This document shows positions 1-14,378 of a stretch of 64,000 nucleotides of DNA, in pieces (position 1 is the stretch's first letter; each line of letters opens with the position of its first letter). Source of the stretch: Cannabis sativa (lineage: Eukaryota > Streptophyta > Magnoliopsida > Rosales > Cannabaceae). The notes under the pieces were generated by a model, which saw only the letters and a list, made by a program, of their open reading frames with translations, was not told the origin of the DNA and ran no database searches. The position numbers and the translations under genes were made by a program. Where the stretch lies: NCBI RefSeq assembly GCF_029168945.1, contig NC_083602.1, forward strand, positions 46,313,442 to 46,377,441, written 5' to 3'.

Positions 1-1242
1 AATTATTTAATAACATAATTAGTTATTAACTAATATATTATCATTTATTTTATTTATTAATAAAAACTAATCAATGTTTCCCAATTAATAAATATACCAT
101 TTAAACTCTCTATTTACTGTTTTACCCTTGCTTAGTGAAAATTCATAAAGCAGACATAGTCTAACTTTTAGAATTTTAATTGATTAATTAAAATCAATTA
201 ACTGAGTCTTACAAGCAGTATGGTCTCAACTAGTATGGGGACCATGGGTCTATATAACCGAGCTTCCAATAAGTTGAACCGAATTTACCAAGTAAATTCC
301 CTAACTTATTAATTCTTCATTGAATCCACACTTAGAACTTGGAATTGCACTCTCAGTCATATAGAACGCTCTATATATTCCATGATATAGACATGTCATT
401 AGTTATCCATTGTTATAACCCTAATGTGATCAATGATCCTCTATATAGATGATTTACACTGTAAAGGGATTAAATTACCGTAACACCCTACCATGTATTT
501 TATCCTTAAAACACTTAACCCTGTATAAATGATATTTCAGCTAAGTGAAATGAAATCTCCACCATTTATTTTCGTTTGGTTAAGCTCGAAGGAAATCATC
601 CTTTACTTTCAATTCGCCAAATAGAAGCTATAGATTCCATATTTATGTTAGCGCTCCCCCTCAATTGCACTACCGTGTTCCCAAAATGTACGTATCACCC
701 TGACCCAAAACTAGGCTTAACTAACAAATCAAAGAACACGAATAACACTCTTGAGATTGAACCTAACCATATCAGGATTAAGATCATTTGATCTAGGATC
801 AACAGGTGATATTGAATTGAATAGATATTACGGTAAGTTTTAATATATGTAACCAAAGTTCAATATCGGTCCCTTTCGATGTATACTCCATACATCTGAT
901 ACTGGTAAACTTTGCCAATGTCCTGGAAAGGACATAACACTTTTCCAAGGTGTAAGAATACCTATCGCTGATTTTACCATGTCAGTCTAAATCCAGTGTT
1001 CTGACAAATCAGGGAATAGACTTTTGAACATATAATTAAGATTATATTCCATTGTGCTGACAAAACTATAATCTTGAACAAACTCATATGTTCTGGACTT
1101 AAAAAGAATTCATACATTATATACATATAATCATGAAATAAATCATGTAAACCATGCAACATAAAATGTTATTTCTAATCATTATTAATAAGTAAATATG
1201 ATTACATTGAAATGAGTTTTATTTAGGGCACAAAACCCAACA
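1..1242 (-). repeat. LTR of gag-type copia element A (3' LTR, truncated by window edge)
   Basis: Read on the minus strand, it starts at 1242 with TGTTGGGTTTTGTGCCC and runs off the window. The same sequence recurs at 52555, 57373 and 62541 on the plus strand, where the complete copy is 1,856 bp, so about the first two thirds are present. A purine tract and element interior lie directly on its upstream side, which makes this a 3' LTR. No coding sequence is expected; the small ORFs at 576-791 and 974-1162 are chance reading frames in the LTR. Confidence 0.9.
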
Positions 1243-1257
1243 AACTCCCACTTGCAC
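1243..1257 (-). other. Polypurine tract of element A
   Basis: On the minus strand GTGCAAGTGGGAGTT abuts the LTR start. The identical tract precedes the LTRs at 57373 (plus) and 35038 (minus). It fits the plus-strand DNA priming site of an LTR retrotransposon. Confidence 0.85.
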
Positions 1258-3100
1258 TAATATAAAACAAAATGTGCATTTCAAATAATCATTAACACCT
1301 TGATATACCAATCAAGTGTAATAGTAGTAAACTCCTTGTAATAGGATCTGACAGGTTGAATTAAACACAACCTCTTCTCCACCATTACTCTTCCTTAATC
1401 ACAAAATCCTTGATAATGTGAAATTCCTCTCTATATGTGAAATTCAGTTTCCTTAGACTGAATAAGTACCTTTCCTGCAACTTTAACATTCAGTCTCTTT
1501 CTGGTAGACTAAGAGATTTCAGATAGGTTTTTACACTTCTCCAAAATCACTACTCTACCCCCAAAGTAATCACCTTCTCATCAGCAGACTTTCTAGCACA
1601 CAGGCAAGTCTCGAAATCTGATGTGGTGTAGTCTAAGAGTTTCAAAACCACCCTTATTGACTAACATATAGTTCCTCTTCTTAATCTTAAAATTTACTTG
1701 ATTGTCTTCCAATGTTCCTCTCCTGGATTAATCTGATACTTACTCATTACTCCAACTCAACAGCAGGTGTCTGGTCTAAGGCATACTAAAGCATATCTGA
1801 GACCTCTCACTGTTGATTTAAGAAATTCTTTCATGGGTTTATCTTTTTTGGAATAGTTGAGACATTTCCTTAGATAAATAAAATCTATGCTTAGAAGTTG
1901 TGAAGCTTCTATAGATTGCCATTGGAAAGAAAATGCTTCAGCATCTTACTAAAGTAAGTTGCTTGCATTAGAGTAAGTAATTACCAGGTATACCACAAGC
2001 CATAGGTTTAGATAAACTCAAACCTATAATACTAGGAACAGGAAGTTTTGTTAAGTCCATTGAATAGACTTATTAACCAAAATTTCCTTTTATGTCCTTG
2101 TAATAGAAAACTTTAGGTTACTCCATGTGAATGGATCAAACTATAGTTCTCTTGGCTTTTCTTCTTAGTTTCTTATCTTGACAATCCATTACTTGTTTAA
2201 ACTCACAATGGATTTTAATCACTAGTGTCTTCCAAGTCGTAAGAAGGTGAGTTCCTAGAAACTCTCCCACTACGACAAGGTACAGTAAACTATGTCTAAG
2301 AAAACTAAATGGTATTGACCTCTGCGGTTGTGTTAAGACAACAAAGGTAGTGGGATTATCATAATAAGATGATAGAACACTTTTGGAATCAAGAAAAAAT
2401 GTCTCCTTTATTTGCTACTTTATTTTCAGACTTAGTCATTTTCTTAGAAAAGTAGTATTTGTTTAAACAAACACTTTCTTATCTAATGACTATTGGATGA
2501 TCCACCCCTAATCACTTAGAATAGCTAACAAACATGCAAACCAGGGTTAGCAGTTCTAGCTTTTCTTAAGATTTCGATTAGGTCATCCATGAATCTAGTA
2601 ATGATTTACATTAAGTATACAACCATTACATCATTCTGAAATTATATTATAATAGAAGGATTTAGGCAACGACTAGTAACTAATTGTCAATATGCAAATT
2701 GAATTTTTGGGGAGAAAGTTTGGATATAATTCAAAAATGAAATTAATGATCTTTGAACTGCATATCTACTAACTTTTTCTCCACCCCTATCAGTTTGCAA
2801 GATCTTTAACCACTTACCTTAATGGTTTTCACCATTGATAGAATACAACGAAAACTCATATCCACCCCTGAATGTACATCCATCTATGAATGAGATGATT
2901 ATACTTTCAGTGGATATAGGCATATTAACTCTTTGCAGAGATTGATCTTGTCAAAACCACTATGAACAAGATACAAATGCGATAGATTTAAAATATGTGG
3001 TTGTTTCTTTTGATGACTTAAGTTTAGTTACATCAAAGAATTCTTAGAATAGTACAAGTAAATTCTAGTCACAGAATACTAAACTCATACAGTTTAAATC
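1258..3100 (-). mobile_element. Element A interior, 3' non-coding part
   Basis: AT-rich sequence with no sustained reading frame, collinear with 54700-57357 on the other strand. It holds several CCACCCCT blocks (AGGGGTGGAG-like in the element sense) near 2500, 2780 and 2860. No protease, integrase or RT motif was found, so this part of the element is non-coding. The last five bases, AAATC (3096-3100), form a target-site duplication for the next feature. Confidence 0.75.
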
Positions 3101-3879
3101 TGTTGCCCCTGATTTTGCCCAATGTACGTGGACCAACCAGACAAGGACACGTGGATCAAGCAATTTTAGTATTTGCTAAGTCTTTATGCCGTAAGGCAGC
3201 GTCCAGGACATAGCTCCCGGAGAAGGCATATGGAACCCCATATGCTCCCGGAAGCTCGAGTAACGCTAAGGCATCTCCGTGAGGTGTCAAGTTTCTCCTG
3301 AGCAATCAAGTCGCATTTAATGCCGCATGGGAGGAAGCGTGTTGGGACTGCTACATGCAATAAAGTCTGACGACACAACCTCCAACCAGCAGCTACAAAG
3401 TAATGACCATTTAAGTCTAGCGACGGCTACACTGTGAAGAGTCACATCAGTCAAAAGACAATAAGGACATTCCACATAAAAACCCTACAGCACCTAGGGA
3501 TTTGACCATGCATTACCCATGGTATATTCATTGGGAATGCCCAACTTTATGGATACTTACAGATACGTTTGTAAGGATAATTCTGGGGATCACCCCACTA
3601 AAAACACTATAAATAACCCCTCAAAGCTCATTAAATGGGATCGAGAATCTTGGGCTGCATAAGAGCAAGTAGAGTAAATACTCACCAAGAACATTCTCTA
3701 TATTTATAAGAGTCAAACACTCCCCAAATACATTCTCTGTATTAAATACATCCATAAATAACAAAGACTCGTGGACTAAGGCTCATTAACGCCCCAACCA
3801 CGTAAAAATCCTTCTCTAATTTTCTTACAGCTCTCTAACTTTATAATATTTTATTAGTTGCCGAAAACCTCGGTCAACA
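3101..3879 (+). repeat. Solo LTR, probably of a Tat-type Ty3 element, with TSD AAATC
   Basis: Begins TGTTGCCCCTGATT and ends CTCGGTCAACA, with the 5-bp direct repeat AAATC at 3096-3100 and 3880-3884. Related copies of the host element (around 8050 and 55360) lack the insert and have one copy of the site. There is no primer site or interior, so it is a solo LTR left by LTR-LTR recombination. The terminal context (GTGGACTAAGGC, GCCGAAAACCTCGGTCAACA) recalls plant Tat-lineage LTRs; that lineage call is inference. The small minus-strand ORF at 3184-3378 is not credible. Confidence 0.9.
3608..3615 (+). promoter_or_regulatory. TATA box in the solo LTR
   Basis: TATAAATA inside CACTATAAATAACCCC, about two thirds of the way into the LTR, the usual position of an LTR core promoter. 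It may still drive transcription into the flanking element A. Confidence 0.5.
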
Positions 3880-6800
3880 AAATCCATTGAAAGAAAATGG
3901 TTATGAAACACTTGTGAAAGTGTAACTGTATAATTAGTAATTCTTTCTTGGACCACCACCACTAATCTAACTCTATGATTTGCCTATACAAGTAGGAGAT
4001 TTCTAAGATTGAGGATTTATATCATTTTGGGCTAGAATTTTGGGAATATAATCATATGCATCATTTAATTTCTTAAGAGAAAATATGGAATGACTTTATA
4101 TGATTTATAGACAATTCATCCAATGATATGTTATTAAGCTGATTCGAAATGAATAAGCTAAGAGGAATTAGGATAATTTCATTTTAAATAAGAATCCAAC
4201 GATGCTCCGATTAGCGAGAGTCAATGTAATCTTATTTATTAAATCTTCTTGTTTCATATTGTAAAATACTAGTCTAAGGTGTCATCAATTGATGAACAGC
4301 TAGATGTTGCATATACAATATTTATCTTTCGAGATCTAACACTATTATGTTACTCTAATGGTGAAAATCCATTAGAGATTTATCTCATTAGAAAAACAAG
4401 CCAAGTTAGACCAACAATGAAGATTCGAAATTAAACTACAATTTAATAACAGAAAATAACATGGTTCAATACAAATTCATACACAATTCAGAAATTATGA
4501 AGCATATAGCAAGTAGGAATGACAAGTGAAAATACTAAAACATACAATCCTAAATAATTTCCAAGGGTTTCAACAAACTGATATCAGTGTCCCGTTTAGG
4601 CGAGAGTCAAAGCTACCATTCATTGAATAGAGTTGTCAGCTCATCTAAAATGATCAACATTCTAGCAACCTTTTATTCGATCAAGATGCGCTGTCCCGTT
4701 TAGGCGAGAGTCAAGGCTATTCAATCTTATGAGCTTCCACCATTGTTTCATATTCTTGCAAGTCTTATACAGTCGCCACCATTAGGGTGATCAAAACTAT
4801 ATAAAATACTTACAAGATTACTTATCTTTCGAGATTAAACGGTGCTAACTTGCTAATGAACGTTCCTCCATTAGGGAGGATTACTCAATAAAACAATAGC
4901 TATGTAAAACAAACAATGGAGATCGAATATCCTAATAATAATAATAAAGCTCATTATTCAATGAAGGTTGTATTTTCTTCTAATATTTATTTTAATCAAT
5001 TTATTTTAAATATATATTTATTTAATTAAAATTTCCAATTTAGAATGAAAAATTCCAAATATAAATTTTAATTCAATATTTATAAATTATACTTAGATGG
5101 ATATGAAAATAATATGAATTATTTCCATCTTAGTAATAATTTCCATAAATATTTAGAAAATTATTCAATTTAAGTTGTTTCAAAATTAATTTAAATTAAT
5201 TTACAACTCAAATTTAATTTTCTATTAATATATATTGCATTTCGAAAATTGAAGTGTATAACAATACTACTTTCGAAAATGCTTTTAAAATAAAATAAAA
5301 ATAAATCATAGAAAAATTATCTTAATTTTATGTTGGCCCAAAATTAATTAATAAAATTAATTTACAACAAAAAATATAATTTTCCTATTTAATTAAATAT
5401 TTAAGAAAAATTTCAAATATTTAAGTATCATGATTAAGAATCAACTTAAATATTAATTTTCTATTTAATTAAATACACTAGAAAAATACTTTAAGCAAAA
5501 CATATAATATCTATCTAGACTTTCATTGACTAATTAATTCAATTTCTAATTATAATATATTTTAGTTCATTTATTTTAATTAATCATTAAATGGAAAAAT
5601 CATTGATTTAAGTTGGTCCAAAATTAAATAAATAATTTTCAACTTTAATCTATTTTTCAAATAAAATTCAAAATTTCTGCATTAAAGAAATGCAATTTCG
5701 AAATTTTGGGAAAATGATTAGTAAAATAAAATAAAATATATTCTGAAAATTATTCAGCTTTAAGTTATTCTGAAATAAGATTCAAACTTAAGATAATTTT
5801 CAACTTTAATTAAATAACATGAAAATAACAATATTTAAGTATCATGATGAAAATCAACTTAGATATTGAATTTTCAATTTAATTAAATGTATTAAATTCA
5901 AGAAATAAATAATTAAGTATGGAGGAAACTTAATTTTTAATTATAGTTTAATACTAGGAAAATATACTAAACTTAGATTGTACCAAAATTAATTATGAAA
6001 CAATTAATTTCACAATCAATGATATTTTCCTATTTAATATTAGAAATAATAACTAGTACTAGAAATAACTATCCAGAATATATATATCATTAACTAAGTG
6101 TTTTTCTAAAATTAACTTTAAAATATTACATGAAAAATAAATTTCATATATTTGAAAAGTTAATTATGTTGCTAATTCAATTTTAATTAGGTTAGACTAA
6201 TATAATTAACCTAATACAATTATTTAAATAAGGCAAATGGGCCTTCACAATTGGGGTAGTTCATGTGAGGGGGAGCTGGGTTCAGTATGTCGTACCCACT
6301 TCTATGGCCCCCAACTCTCACACAAGGCCCAAAAGAGAGGAATTTAACCTTTAAATAAATAATTGTTATTCATTGAATAAGCCCAAATCTAATTGGACCT
6401 AAATAAATTTCCTTATGTCAAAATTTATTTTAGCAACCTAGTCCATTTACTTAATAAAAACTTAAATGGGCTTCCTATATGCATCTAAGCCCAATAGCAA
6501 ACATATAGGCTCACACAGGTCAAATGATTTGGATGGGCCTTATCATGTTACTAGGTTTACACAGATGAAAGAAGTACAAAATTTACCTGTTACAAATTAT
6601 TTATAAGATCTATTGACAATTGCACTATGATGAAATTCAGATCATTGGATCTGTCAACAAGTTAATCATAGCAATTTAGATCAGATAAATAATAGGTTTG
6701 TAAAAAATTTTTTTGAATAAACAATATTAATAAACAAACATTGTCCATGTAATAGATGTGAAAATAAGATATTAATATAATTAAATTATTATTCTTAAAC

Positions 6801-6920
6801 TAACCAACTAAAGGAAACTAATTTTAAAATATCTAGGTTTATTTAAATCAAATCAAATTAAATATCTAATAAGATCAATGATTTAAAAGGAAAGAATCTT
6901 CAATATCACTTTCAGATCTC
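3880..6920 (-). mobile_element. Element A interior, copy 1 of duplicated segment
   Basis: Non-coding and very AT-rich. It contains, on the minus strand, the family's repeated leader modules: the hairpin TCCTCC-CTAAT-GGAGGA near 4864-4880, TCTCGAAAGATAA blocks and GACTCTCGCCTAAACGGGAC motifs near 4590 and 4695. A GC-rich island at 6231-6345 is conserved in all copies. At about 6917-6920 the sequence jumps back to the equivalent of about 1948, so from here the interior is repeated. Confidence 0.75.
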
Positions 6921-9900
6921 ACTAAAGTAAGTTGCTTGCATTAGAGTAAGTAATTACCAGGTATACCACAAGCCATAGGTTTAGATAAACTCAAACCTTT
7001 AATACTAGGAACAGGAAGTTTTGTTAAGTCCATTGAATAGGCTTTATAAACGAAAATTTCCTTTTATGTCCTTGTAATAGAAAACTTGTTTAAACTCACA
7101 ATGGATTTTAATCACTAGTGTCTCCCAAGTCATAAGAAGGTGAGTTCCTAGAAACTCTCCCACTACGACAAGCAACCGTGAATTATGTCAAAGAAAACTA
7201 AATGGTATTGATCTCTTCGGTTGTGACAAGACAACAGAGGCAGTGGGATCATCATATGTTATATAAGATGATAGAACACTTTTGGAATCAAGAAAAATAT
7301 CTCCTTTATTTGCTACTTGTTTTCAGACTTAGTCATTATCTTAAAAAAGTAGTATTTGTTTGAACAAACACTTTCTTATCTATTGACAATGGGATGGTCC
7401 ACCCCTAATCACTTAGAATAGCTAACAAACCATGGTTAACAGTTCTAGCTTTTCTTAAGATTTTGATTAGGTCATCCATGAATCTAGTAATGATTTACAT
7501 TAAGTATACAACCATTACATCATTCTGAAATTGTATTACCATAGAAGGATTTAGGCAACGACTAGTAACTAATCATCAATATGCAAATCGAAATTTTTGG
7601 GGAGGTAAGTTTGGATATAATTCAAAAATCAATTTAATGATCTTTGAACTGCATATCTACTATTTCTCCACCCCTATCAGTTCGCAAGATCTTTAACCAC
7701 TTACCTTAATGGTTTTAACCATTGCTAGAAATTTTAGAAATTTTTCAAACATTTCAAATTTCTTTGCATAAGGTATAATCTAGAAATATCGTTTTAAGAA
7801 TACAACGAAAAACTCATATCCACCTCTGAATGTACATCCATCTACGAATGAGATGAACTACTTTCAGTGGATATAGGCATATTAACTCTTTGCAGAGATT
7901 GATCTTGTCAAATCAACTATGAACAAGATACAAATACCATAGATTAAAAAAATGGTAGTGTCTTTTGATGACATAGGTTTAGTTACATCAAAGAGTTCTT
8001 AGAATACTGCAAGTGGATCCTAGTCACAGAATACCTAACTCATATTCCATACAGTTAGAATCCATTAATAAAAGATGGATATTAAACACTTGAGAAAGTG
8101 TAACTGTATTGTATCTGGAATTAGAAATATAAGAAAATTTCTATTTGGAATCTAAAATTAAAGTTAAAGACTTAAAATTTATACCAAATATAATGAGTAA
8201 TTCTATCTTGGACCACCACTACTATTTAATTCTAAGTCTGATTTGTCCATACAAGTAGGAGATTTCTAAGATTGAGGATTTATATCAATTGGGAATAGAA
8301 TTTCGGGATTATAATCATATGCGTCATTTAATTTCTTAAGAGAAAATATAAAATGACATGAAATGATTTATAGACCATTCATCCAATGATATGTTATTGA
8401 GCTAATTCGAAATGAATAAGCTAAGAGGAATTAGGATAATTTTGTTTAAAATAAGAATCCAACGATGCTTCGATTAGCGAAAGTCAAAGTAATCTTATTT
8501 ATACAATCTTCTTGTTTCATATCGTAAAAATACTAGTCTAAGGTGTCATCAATTGATGAACAGCTAGATGTCGCATATACAATATTTATCTTTCGAGATC
8601 TAACACTAATATGTATGTCTAATGGTGAAAATCCATTAGGGATTTATCTCATTAGAAAAACAAACATGTTAGACCGACAATGAAGATTCGAAATTAAACT
8701 ACAACTTAATAACAGAAAATAACATGGTTCAATATAAATTCATACACTATTCAGAAATTATAAGCATATAGCAAGTAGGAATGACAAGTGAAAATACTAA
8801 AACATACAATCCTAAATAATTTCAAAGGTTTTCAACAAACTGATACAGTGTCCCGGTAGGCGAGAGTCAAAGTATCATTTATTGAATAGAGTTGTAAGCT
8901 CATCTAAAATAGAAACCATTCTAGCAACCTTTTATTCGATCAAAATAAGAATCCAACGTTGTCCCGGTAGGCGAGAGTCAAGGTTATTCTTATTTTATGA
9001 GCTTCCACCATTGTTTCATGTTTTATAAGTTTATCTCTAAGTAGTCACCGTAGGGGAGAGTCTAATAGAGACGAAAACTTACAAAACACTTATCAAATGA
9101 GATCTTACGGTGTTAAATGCGTTCAACGAATAACCATCCATAGGGGGACGAAGTCTAGCGTCCCGAGGTTATATTGAAAACATTTAACTTTTGTAAGACC
9201 AACAATGGAGATCGAATATCTTAATAATAATCAAGCTCATTATTTAAAGTGAGTTGTATTTTCTTTGATTCTCTTTATTTAATTTATTTATTTTAAATAT
9301 ATATTTATTTAAAATTTCCAATTTAGAATGAAAAATTCTAAATATAAATTTTAATTTAATATTTATAAATTTTACTTAGATGGATATGAAAATAACATGA
9401 ATTATTTCCATCTTAGTAATAATTTCCAATAAATATTTAGAAAAATATTTAATTTAAGTTGTTACAATATTAATTTAAATTAATTTACAACTCAAATTTA
9501 ATTTTCTATAAATATATATTGCATTTCGAAAAATTAAAGTATTCTAGGACACAATTTTCGAAAATGCATGTTAAAATAAAAAATTAATCCTGGAAAAATT
9601 ATTATAATTTAATGTTGGCCCAAAATTAATTAATAAAATTATTTTACAAAAAAAAATATAATTTTACTATTTAATTAAATATATAAGAAAAATTTCAAAT
9701 ATTTAAGTATGATGATGAAAATCAACTTAAATATTAATTTTCTATTTAATTAAATACACTAGAAAAATACTTCAAGCAAAAATATCACCTATCTAGATTT
9801 TCCTTTCACTAATTAATTCAATTTCTAATAATATATTTTAATTCATTTATTTTAAATTAATCAATTAATGAAAAAATCATTGATTTAAGTTGGTCCAAAA

Positions 9901-12415
9901 TTAAAATAAATAATTTACAACTTTAATCTATTTTTCAAATAAAATTCAAAATTCCAGCATTTAAGAAATGCAATTTCGAAATTTGATTAATAAAATAAAA
10001 AAATATATATTTTGAAAATTATTTAAATTTAGTTGAAAAAATAAATTTCAACTAAAAATAATTTTCTATTTAATTAAGTGTCATGAAAAAGAAATATTTA
10101 ATTATGATGATGAAAATAAACTTAAATATTTAATTTTCAAATTAATTAAATGTATTAAATTCAAGAAATAAATAATTAAATGTAGAGAAGGCTTAATTAT
10201 TAATCTCTAGTTTAATACTAGGAAAAATATACTTAAAATAAATTGTACCAAAATTGATTATATAAATAATTAATTTCACAATGTATAATATTTTCCTATT
10301 AAATATTAGAAATAATAAGTAGTCTAGAAATAAATATCTAGAAAATATCTTATTTGACTAAGTATCTTTTCCACAAAATTTGAAAATAAATATCTAATTT
10401 AGGTTATATTAGAAAAAATCTAGAACCTAAATATTTTTCAAATTTTAAATTTAATTAAATATCAAAAATTAAGTTGTAACCACTTAATTTGAAAATATTC
10501 CATTTTAAGTTAATATTCGAAAAGATATTAACTTAAAAAAAAATATCTAAAATATTCCATTTTGAGTTAATATTCGAAAAGATATTAACTTAAAAAATAT
10601 CTAAAGAATCTTAATAACCAATGCCTAAAATTACTCAACTTAATTTTGAAATTTTAAATCCAAAAGATATTCAGATTTAAGTTGGTTAGTTGTAGATAAC
10701 TAAATATCAACTTAAATAGGAATATTTAATGAAAAAATTTAAATTAAGCTTCAGAAAGAATCTAGATGGTTATAATTCTATATTTAATTAAATACAAGAA
10801 AATACATATAGTTTAGCTTAGAATAAAAAATTCTTTAAACTATAATTTTCTTAAATTAATTTCAAAATAAATGAAATTAATTATGTTGCTAATCAATTTT
10901 ATTAGGTTAAACTAGTTTAATTAACCTAGTACAGTTATTCAAATTAGGCAAATGGGCCTTCACAGTTGGGGTGGTTCATGTGAGGGGGTGCTGGGTTCAG
11001 TATGTCGTACCCACTACTATGGCTCCCAACTCTCACACAAGGCCCAAAAGAGAGGAATTTAAACTTAAAATGAACAACTATTATTAATTGACTAAGCCCA
11101 AAAACTAAATGGGCCTAAATAAAATCTATCAATGACTATGACATTTTATTTAGCAACAACAACCTATATGCATCTATAATGAAATTAAACACATAGCCTC
11201 ACACAGGCACACTTTGGATGGGTCCTATAATGTTGCTAGGTCATACACAGATGAAAGAAGATTGTAAATATACCTGTTACAAATTATTATCTTGACCAAG
11301 GGAGCCATCAGATCAATAGATCTGGCAAAAGGTAACCATGTCTATTTGCAATCAAGTAATAATAGGTTTTGAAAACTTACACACAAGCTAAAACACATAC
11401 TCCTGCAACAAGGTTAGCTGGATAGTTGGATGTAGGATTCATTTAATTTTAAATTAAATTATTAATTTCGAAATAATTAATTAAATAAAAAATAATTTTC
11501 GAAAATTTAAAAAAAATTTGATAAATTCGAAATTTTAAAAAAAAAATTAAATTTAAAATTAAACCTACAATTTTGAAAAATTATGTTTCAACCAACCTAA
11601 ATATCATTTCAAAATTTGCTAACTACTTTTAAAATTTAAATGTTATTTTATAAATAAAAATTAAAAAAGATAAATGAACATCTTTTTCAGATTTTAAATG
11701 TAATTTAAATAAATAAAATAACAAAATTTAAAAGTTAGCAAAATATCTTACATCTTTTTAAAATTACATGATTATAGTTATCTTATTTTAAATTTAAATC
11801 AGGTCAAATTATTTAAAAAAAAATTAATTTAAAAATATTTAAAATCTGACCTTAAATTTAAAAATAAGATAAAATATAATCAAATTTAAAAATAAGATAG
11901 ATAATTAAGCAATAAGATAGATATTTACTATTTTAAAATTCAAATTACACTAATATCTTGAATTAAATTTAAAAAATATTAAATTAATTCATAATGATAA
12001 TTAGAATTGAATTAGGAATAGTAAATCTATAAATACAAAACTACACAAAAAATCGGAAGTTAATTCCATGAAAAAGCATGAAAAATCGAAGAATAACGAA
12101 AAAATTGCGAGCTGTACGGACAGTTTTCGCGATTGCAGGAAAATTTCAGCACAACTCCGATTTTTTCGAATCTTCAAAAAATCATAACTAATTCAAATTA
12201 AATCGAAATTGAGTTCTGTAAAAAAGTAACTTGCTTAATTTTTTCCATACTATCCAATAAAAATAATTCCAGAAACAGATATTCAACTATTTTTAACGAA
12301 AATTCACAAACACCAATCAATCATCAAATAACACTCAATACAACATGATACCATCCAAAAACAAACAAACAATCGTTTTAAAGTCCAAATTTCTTGCAAG
12401 TAAATCAATTACCAT
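6921..12415 (-). mobile_element. Element A interior, copy 2 and 5' leader
   Basis: From 6921 to about 11400 this repeats 1948-6700 with many substitutions and small indels. Beyond about 11400 it matches the leader of element C (26690-27960, reversed) rather than E, so the two copies come from different subfamilies. In this copy the hairpin module near 9040-9160 has lost its pairing. 12050-12180 corresponds to the GC-rich leader island of C, but lacks most of it. No coding frame was found. Confidence 0.7.
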
Positions 12416-12428
12416 GGCTCTGAGGCCA
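12416..12428 (-). other. Primer-binding site of element A
   Basis: On the minus strand TGGCCTCAGAGCC lies two bases after the LTR end CCAACA. It resembles the plant tRNA-iMet primer site TGGTATCAGAGC with two changed bases; element C has the same variant. Confidence 0.75.
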
Positions 12429-12430
12429 GT

Positions 12431-12826
12431 TGTTGGAAATTTATTTTACCAGGATCTTAGATCTACTCACAAGTATGTTGTTTAACACCCTAAATATGAA
12501 CTTTCTAAAACGATGAAATAAACACATATAAAGTTAAAGAAACCTTACATTGGGTGCAGCGGAATTAAATGACTCCTTCCGTTCAGATATCTAGCCCTTG
12601 ATTCCTTTCTGTAGCAGAGCATTATCAATATCTGAACCTGGATCTCTTTCTCTGAATCTTTGATGCTGAAACTCCTTTTGCTGAATGTCTTTCTTCACGA
12701 TCTTCCTCACTATGATTGAGGTATCACTTGCTGTGTGTGGGTACTACTCATACACTAAGGATTTCAAAATTCAAGAGGAAGAGAGAAGGAGTGGGTTCGG
12801 CCAAAGATAGGGAGAGAGAAGGCTCA
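12431..12826 (-). repeat. 5' LTR of element A, 3' portion
   Basis: Starts with TGTTGGAAATTTATTTTACC, the reverse complement of the LTR 3' terminus. Tekay-1 interrupts it at 12827 and it resumes at 22375; GCTCA (12822-12826 and 22370-22374) is the duplicated target. Together the two parts make an LTR of about 1.87 kb. Confidence 0.88.
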
Positions 12827-13949
12827 TGTAAAGCCCGCTTAGTTAATTTGGAAATTAGCTGATACTTATGTTAATCAGGAAATTATTTATAGCTATTTAA
12901 ATAATTTATCATGGATATTTATGGAATTCAGATATGCATATTTATGTCATCAGCAGTTTTATATTTCGCATTTCCGGTGTCCGGTATTTGGAACGCGGCG
13001 TTTGGCTCAGTAGAAATCACAACCTAGTATGTTAGTATTTTGGGGACGGGTTTTAGACATTGGGAATGTCGGGAATGGCCGGGAATTTAGAATGTCCCAA
13101 AATACCCCTTTAGTATGAATTATGTGATTTTATGGTGGAGGGGCAAAATGGTCTTTTTGCCCCATTAGTATTTTTTGTCTTATGTGATTTATGATATGGA
13201 AAATAAATGTTAAGTGTTTATTTTATTTAATTGTTGGCTGAAAATAGAATGTGATAAATGGCTTTTATTCTCTTTTTCTCACATTTTCAACACTTAGTCA
13301 ATTTAAAGGAAATTTCAAAAACTCACACACACACAACTCTCTCTCTTTTTCGGCTGAGAACTTTGGGGTTCAAGAGCTGGATTTTGTGGTGATTCAAGCT
13401 TGGGTTTGCAATCTTTATTGATCTCTTGTGTGGTATGTGTTTCCTTGTCCCTTTCTCCTTAAATTCTTGAAGAAAAATGATGAAATTGGATGGTAATGCA
13501 TGTGGTTTTTGAGAGATCTTGCTGCTGTGATTTTGTTGTTTATTTATGGATTCAAAGCATGATTTTTGTTGTTAAATGAGTTGTGTGAAGCATGAGTAGC
13601 TAGGTTGTTCAAGCTTTTAATTTATATATGAAAATTGATGATTTTTGTGAGAAAATGCATGTTTTGTTTCTGTATGATTGCTGGTTGTTATTGTTAGTTT
13701 GCAGAGGTGTTTTATTGCTTAGTTAAGTAGAATTAACTAGGCTAGGGTGCATGCTAGAGGGGTTAACCAAGTTTGAGTTCTTGAACTCAAAGCTTGGTCT
13801 TCAATGGTGAAATTTGCTTGTGAGGTTTCTGGGTAGGTTTGAGGCCTTGGATTGGTCATTTGGGACCTATGTAGGAGGTCTGGAAAGTTTGGGACCATTT
13901 GGGTTCGAAATGGTCAAGTTATGGGAATTTTTGGTTGCTGCCTGCGAGG

Positions 13950-14046
13950 AACCGGAATTCCGGTTGAGCATCCGGAATTCCGGATGGGGGTTCAGATTTT
14001 CCCAGAACCGGAATTCCGGTTGGGCAACCGGACTTCCGGATGGGGG
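13950..14046 (+). repeat. Palindrome cluster in Tekay-1 LTR
   Basis: Holds perfect 16-bp palindromes AACCGGAATTCCGGTT (13950-13965 and 14006-14021) and ATCCGGAATTCCGGAT (13970-13985), plus a degenerate fourth ending GACTTCCGGATG. The 3' LTR repeats the block around 21196-21290, with the fourth unit altered. Confidence 0.9.
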
Positions 14047-14378
14047 ATTTTTCAGAACCCTAGTTTTCCTCGTTTTTGGGTTTTTAGGGGTATTGCCATG
14101 CTTTTTATCGATAGGGAAACTTTTAGTTTCGAGTTTTAGTCCCCGGGAAGTGATTTAGCGTGTCACTTATAGCGTTGTGGTTTTTATGGTTTAGAGCCGC
14201 AATCCGCCGTTCGCCTTCGCTTCCGGTTGACCGCACACTCCGAAATCGGAATCCAGGTAAGATTAGTATAACAGTATGCATATGTAGATTACATGTTTAG
14301 CGTGCATGTAGGAAGCCTGCTAGATTACATTAGATATGTATTAGGCTTCGAACCATCCAACCCTGTCACGTCGGTACA

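Noticed and set aside
3184..3378. 64-codon minus-strand frame in the 779-bp solo LTR
   Set aside because: Inside an LTR with clear borders and TSD; no domain.
13814..14158. Plus-strand frame of 114 codons in the Tekay-1 LTR, repeated at 21059
   Set aside because: Lies in the LTR across the palindrome cluster. The 3' LTR copy changes its end through an indel and no domain is visible.
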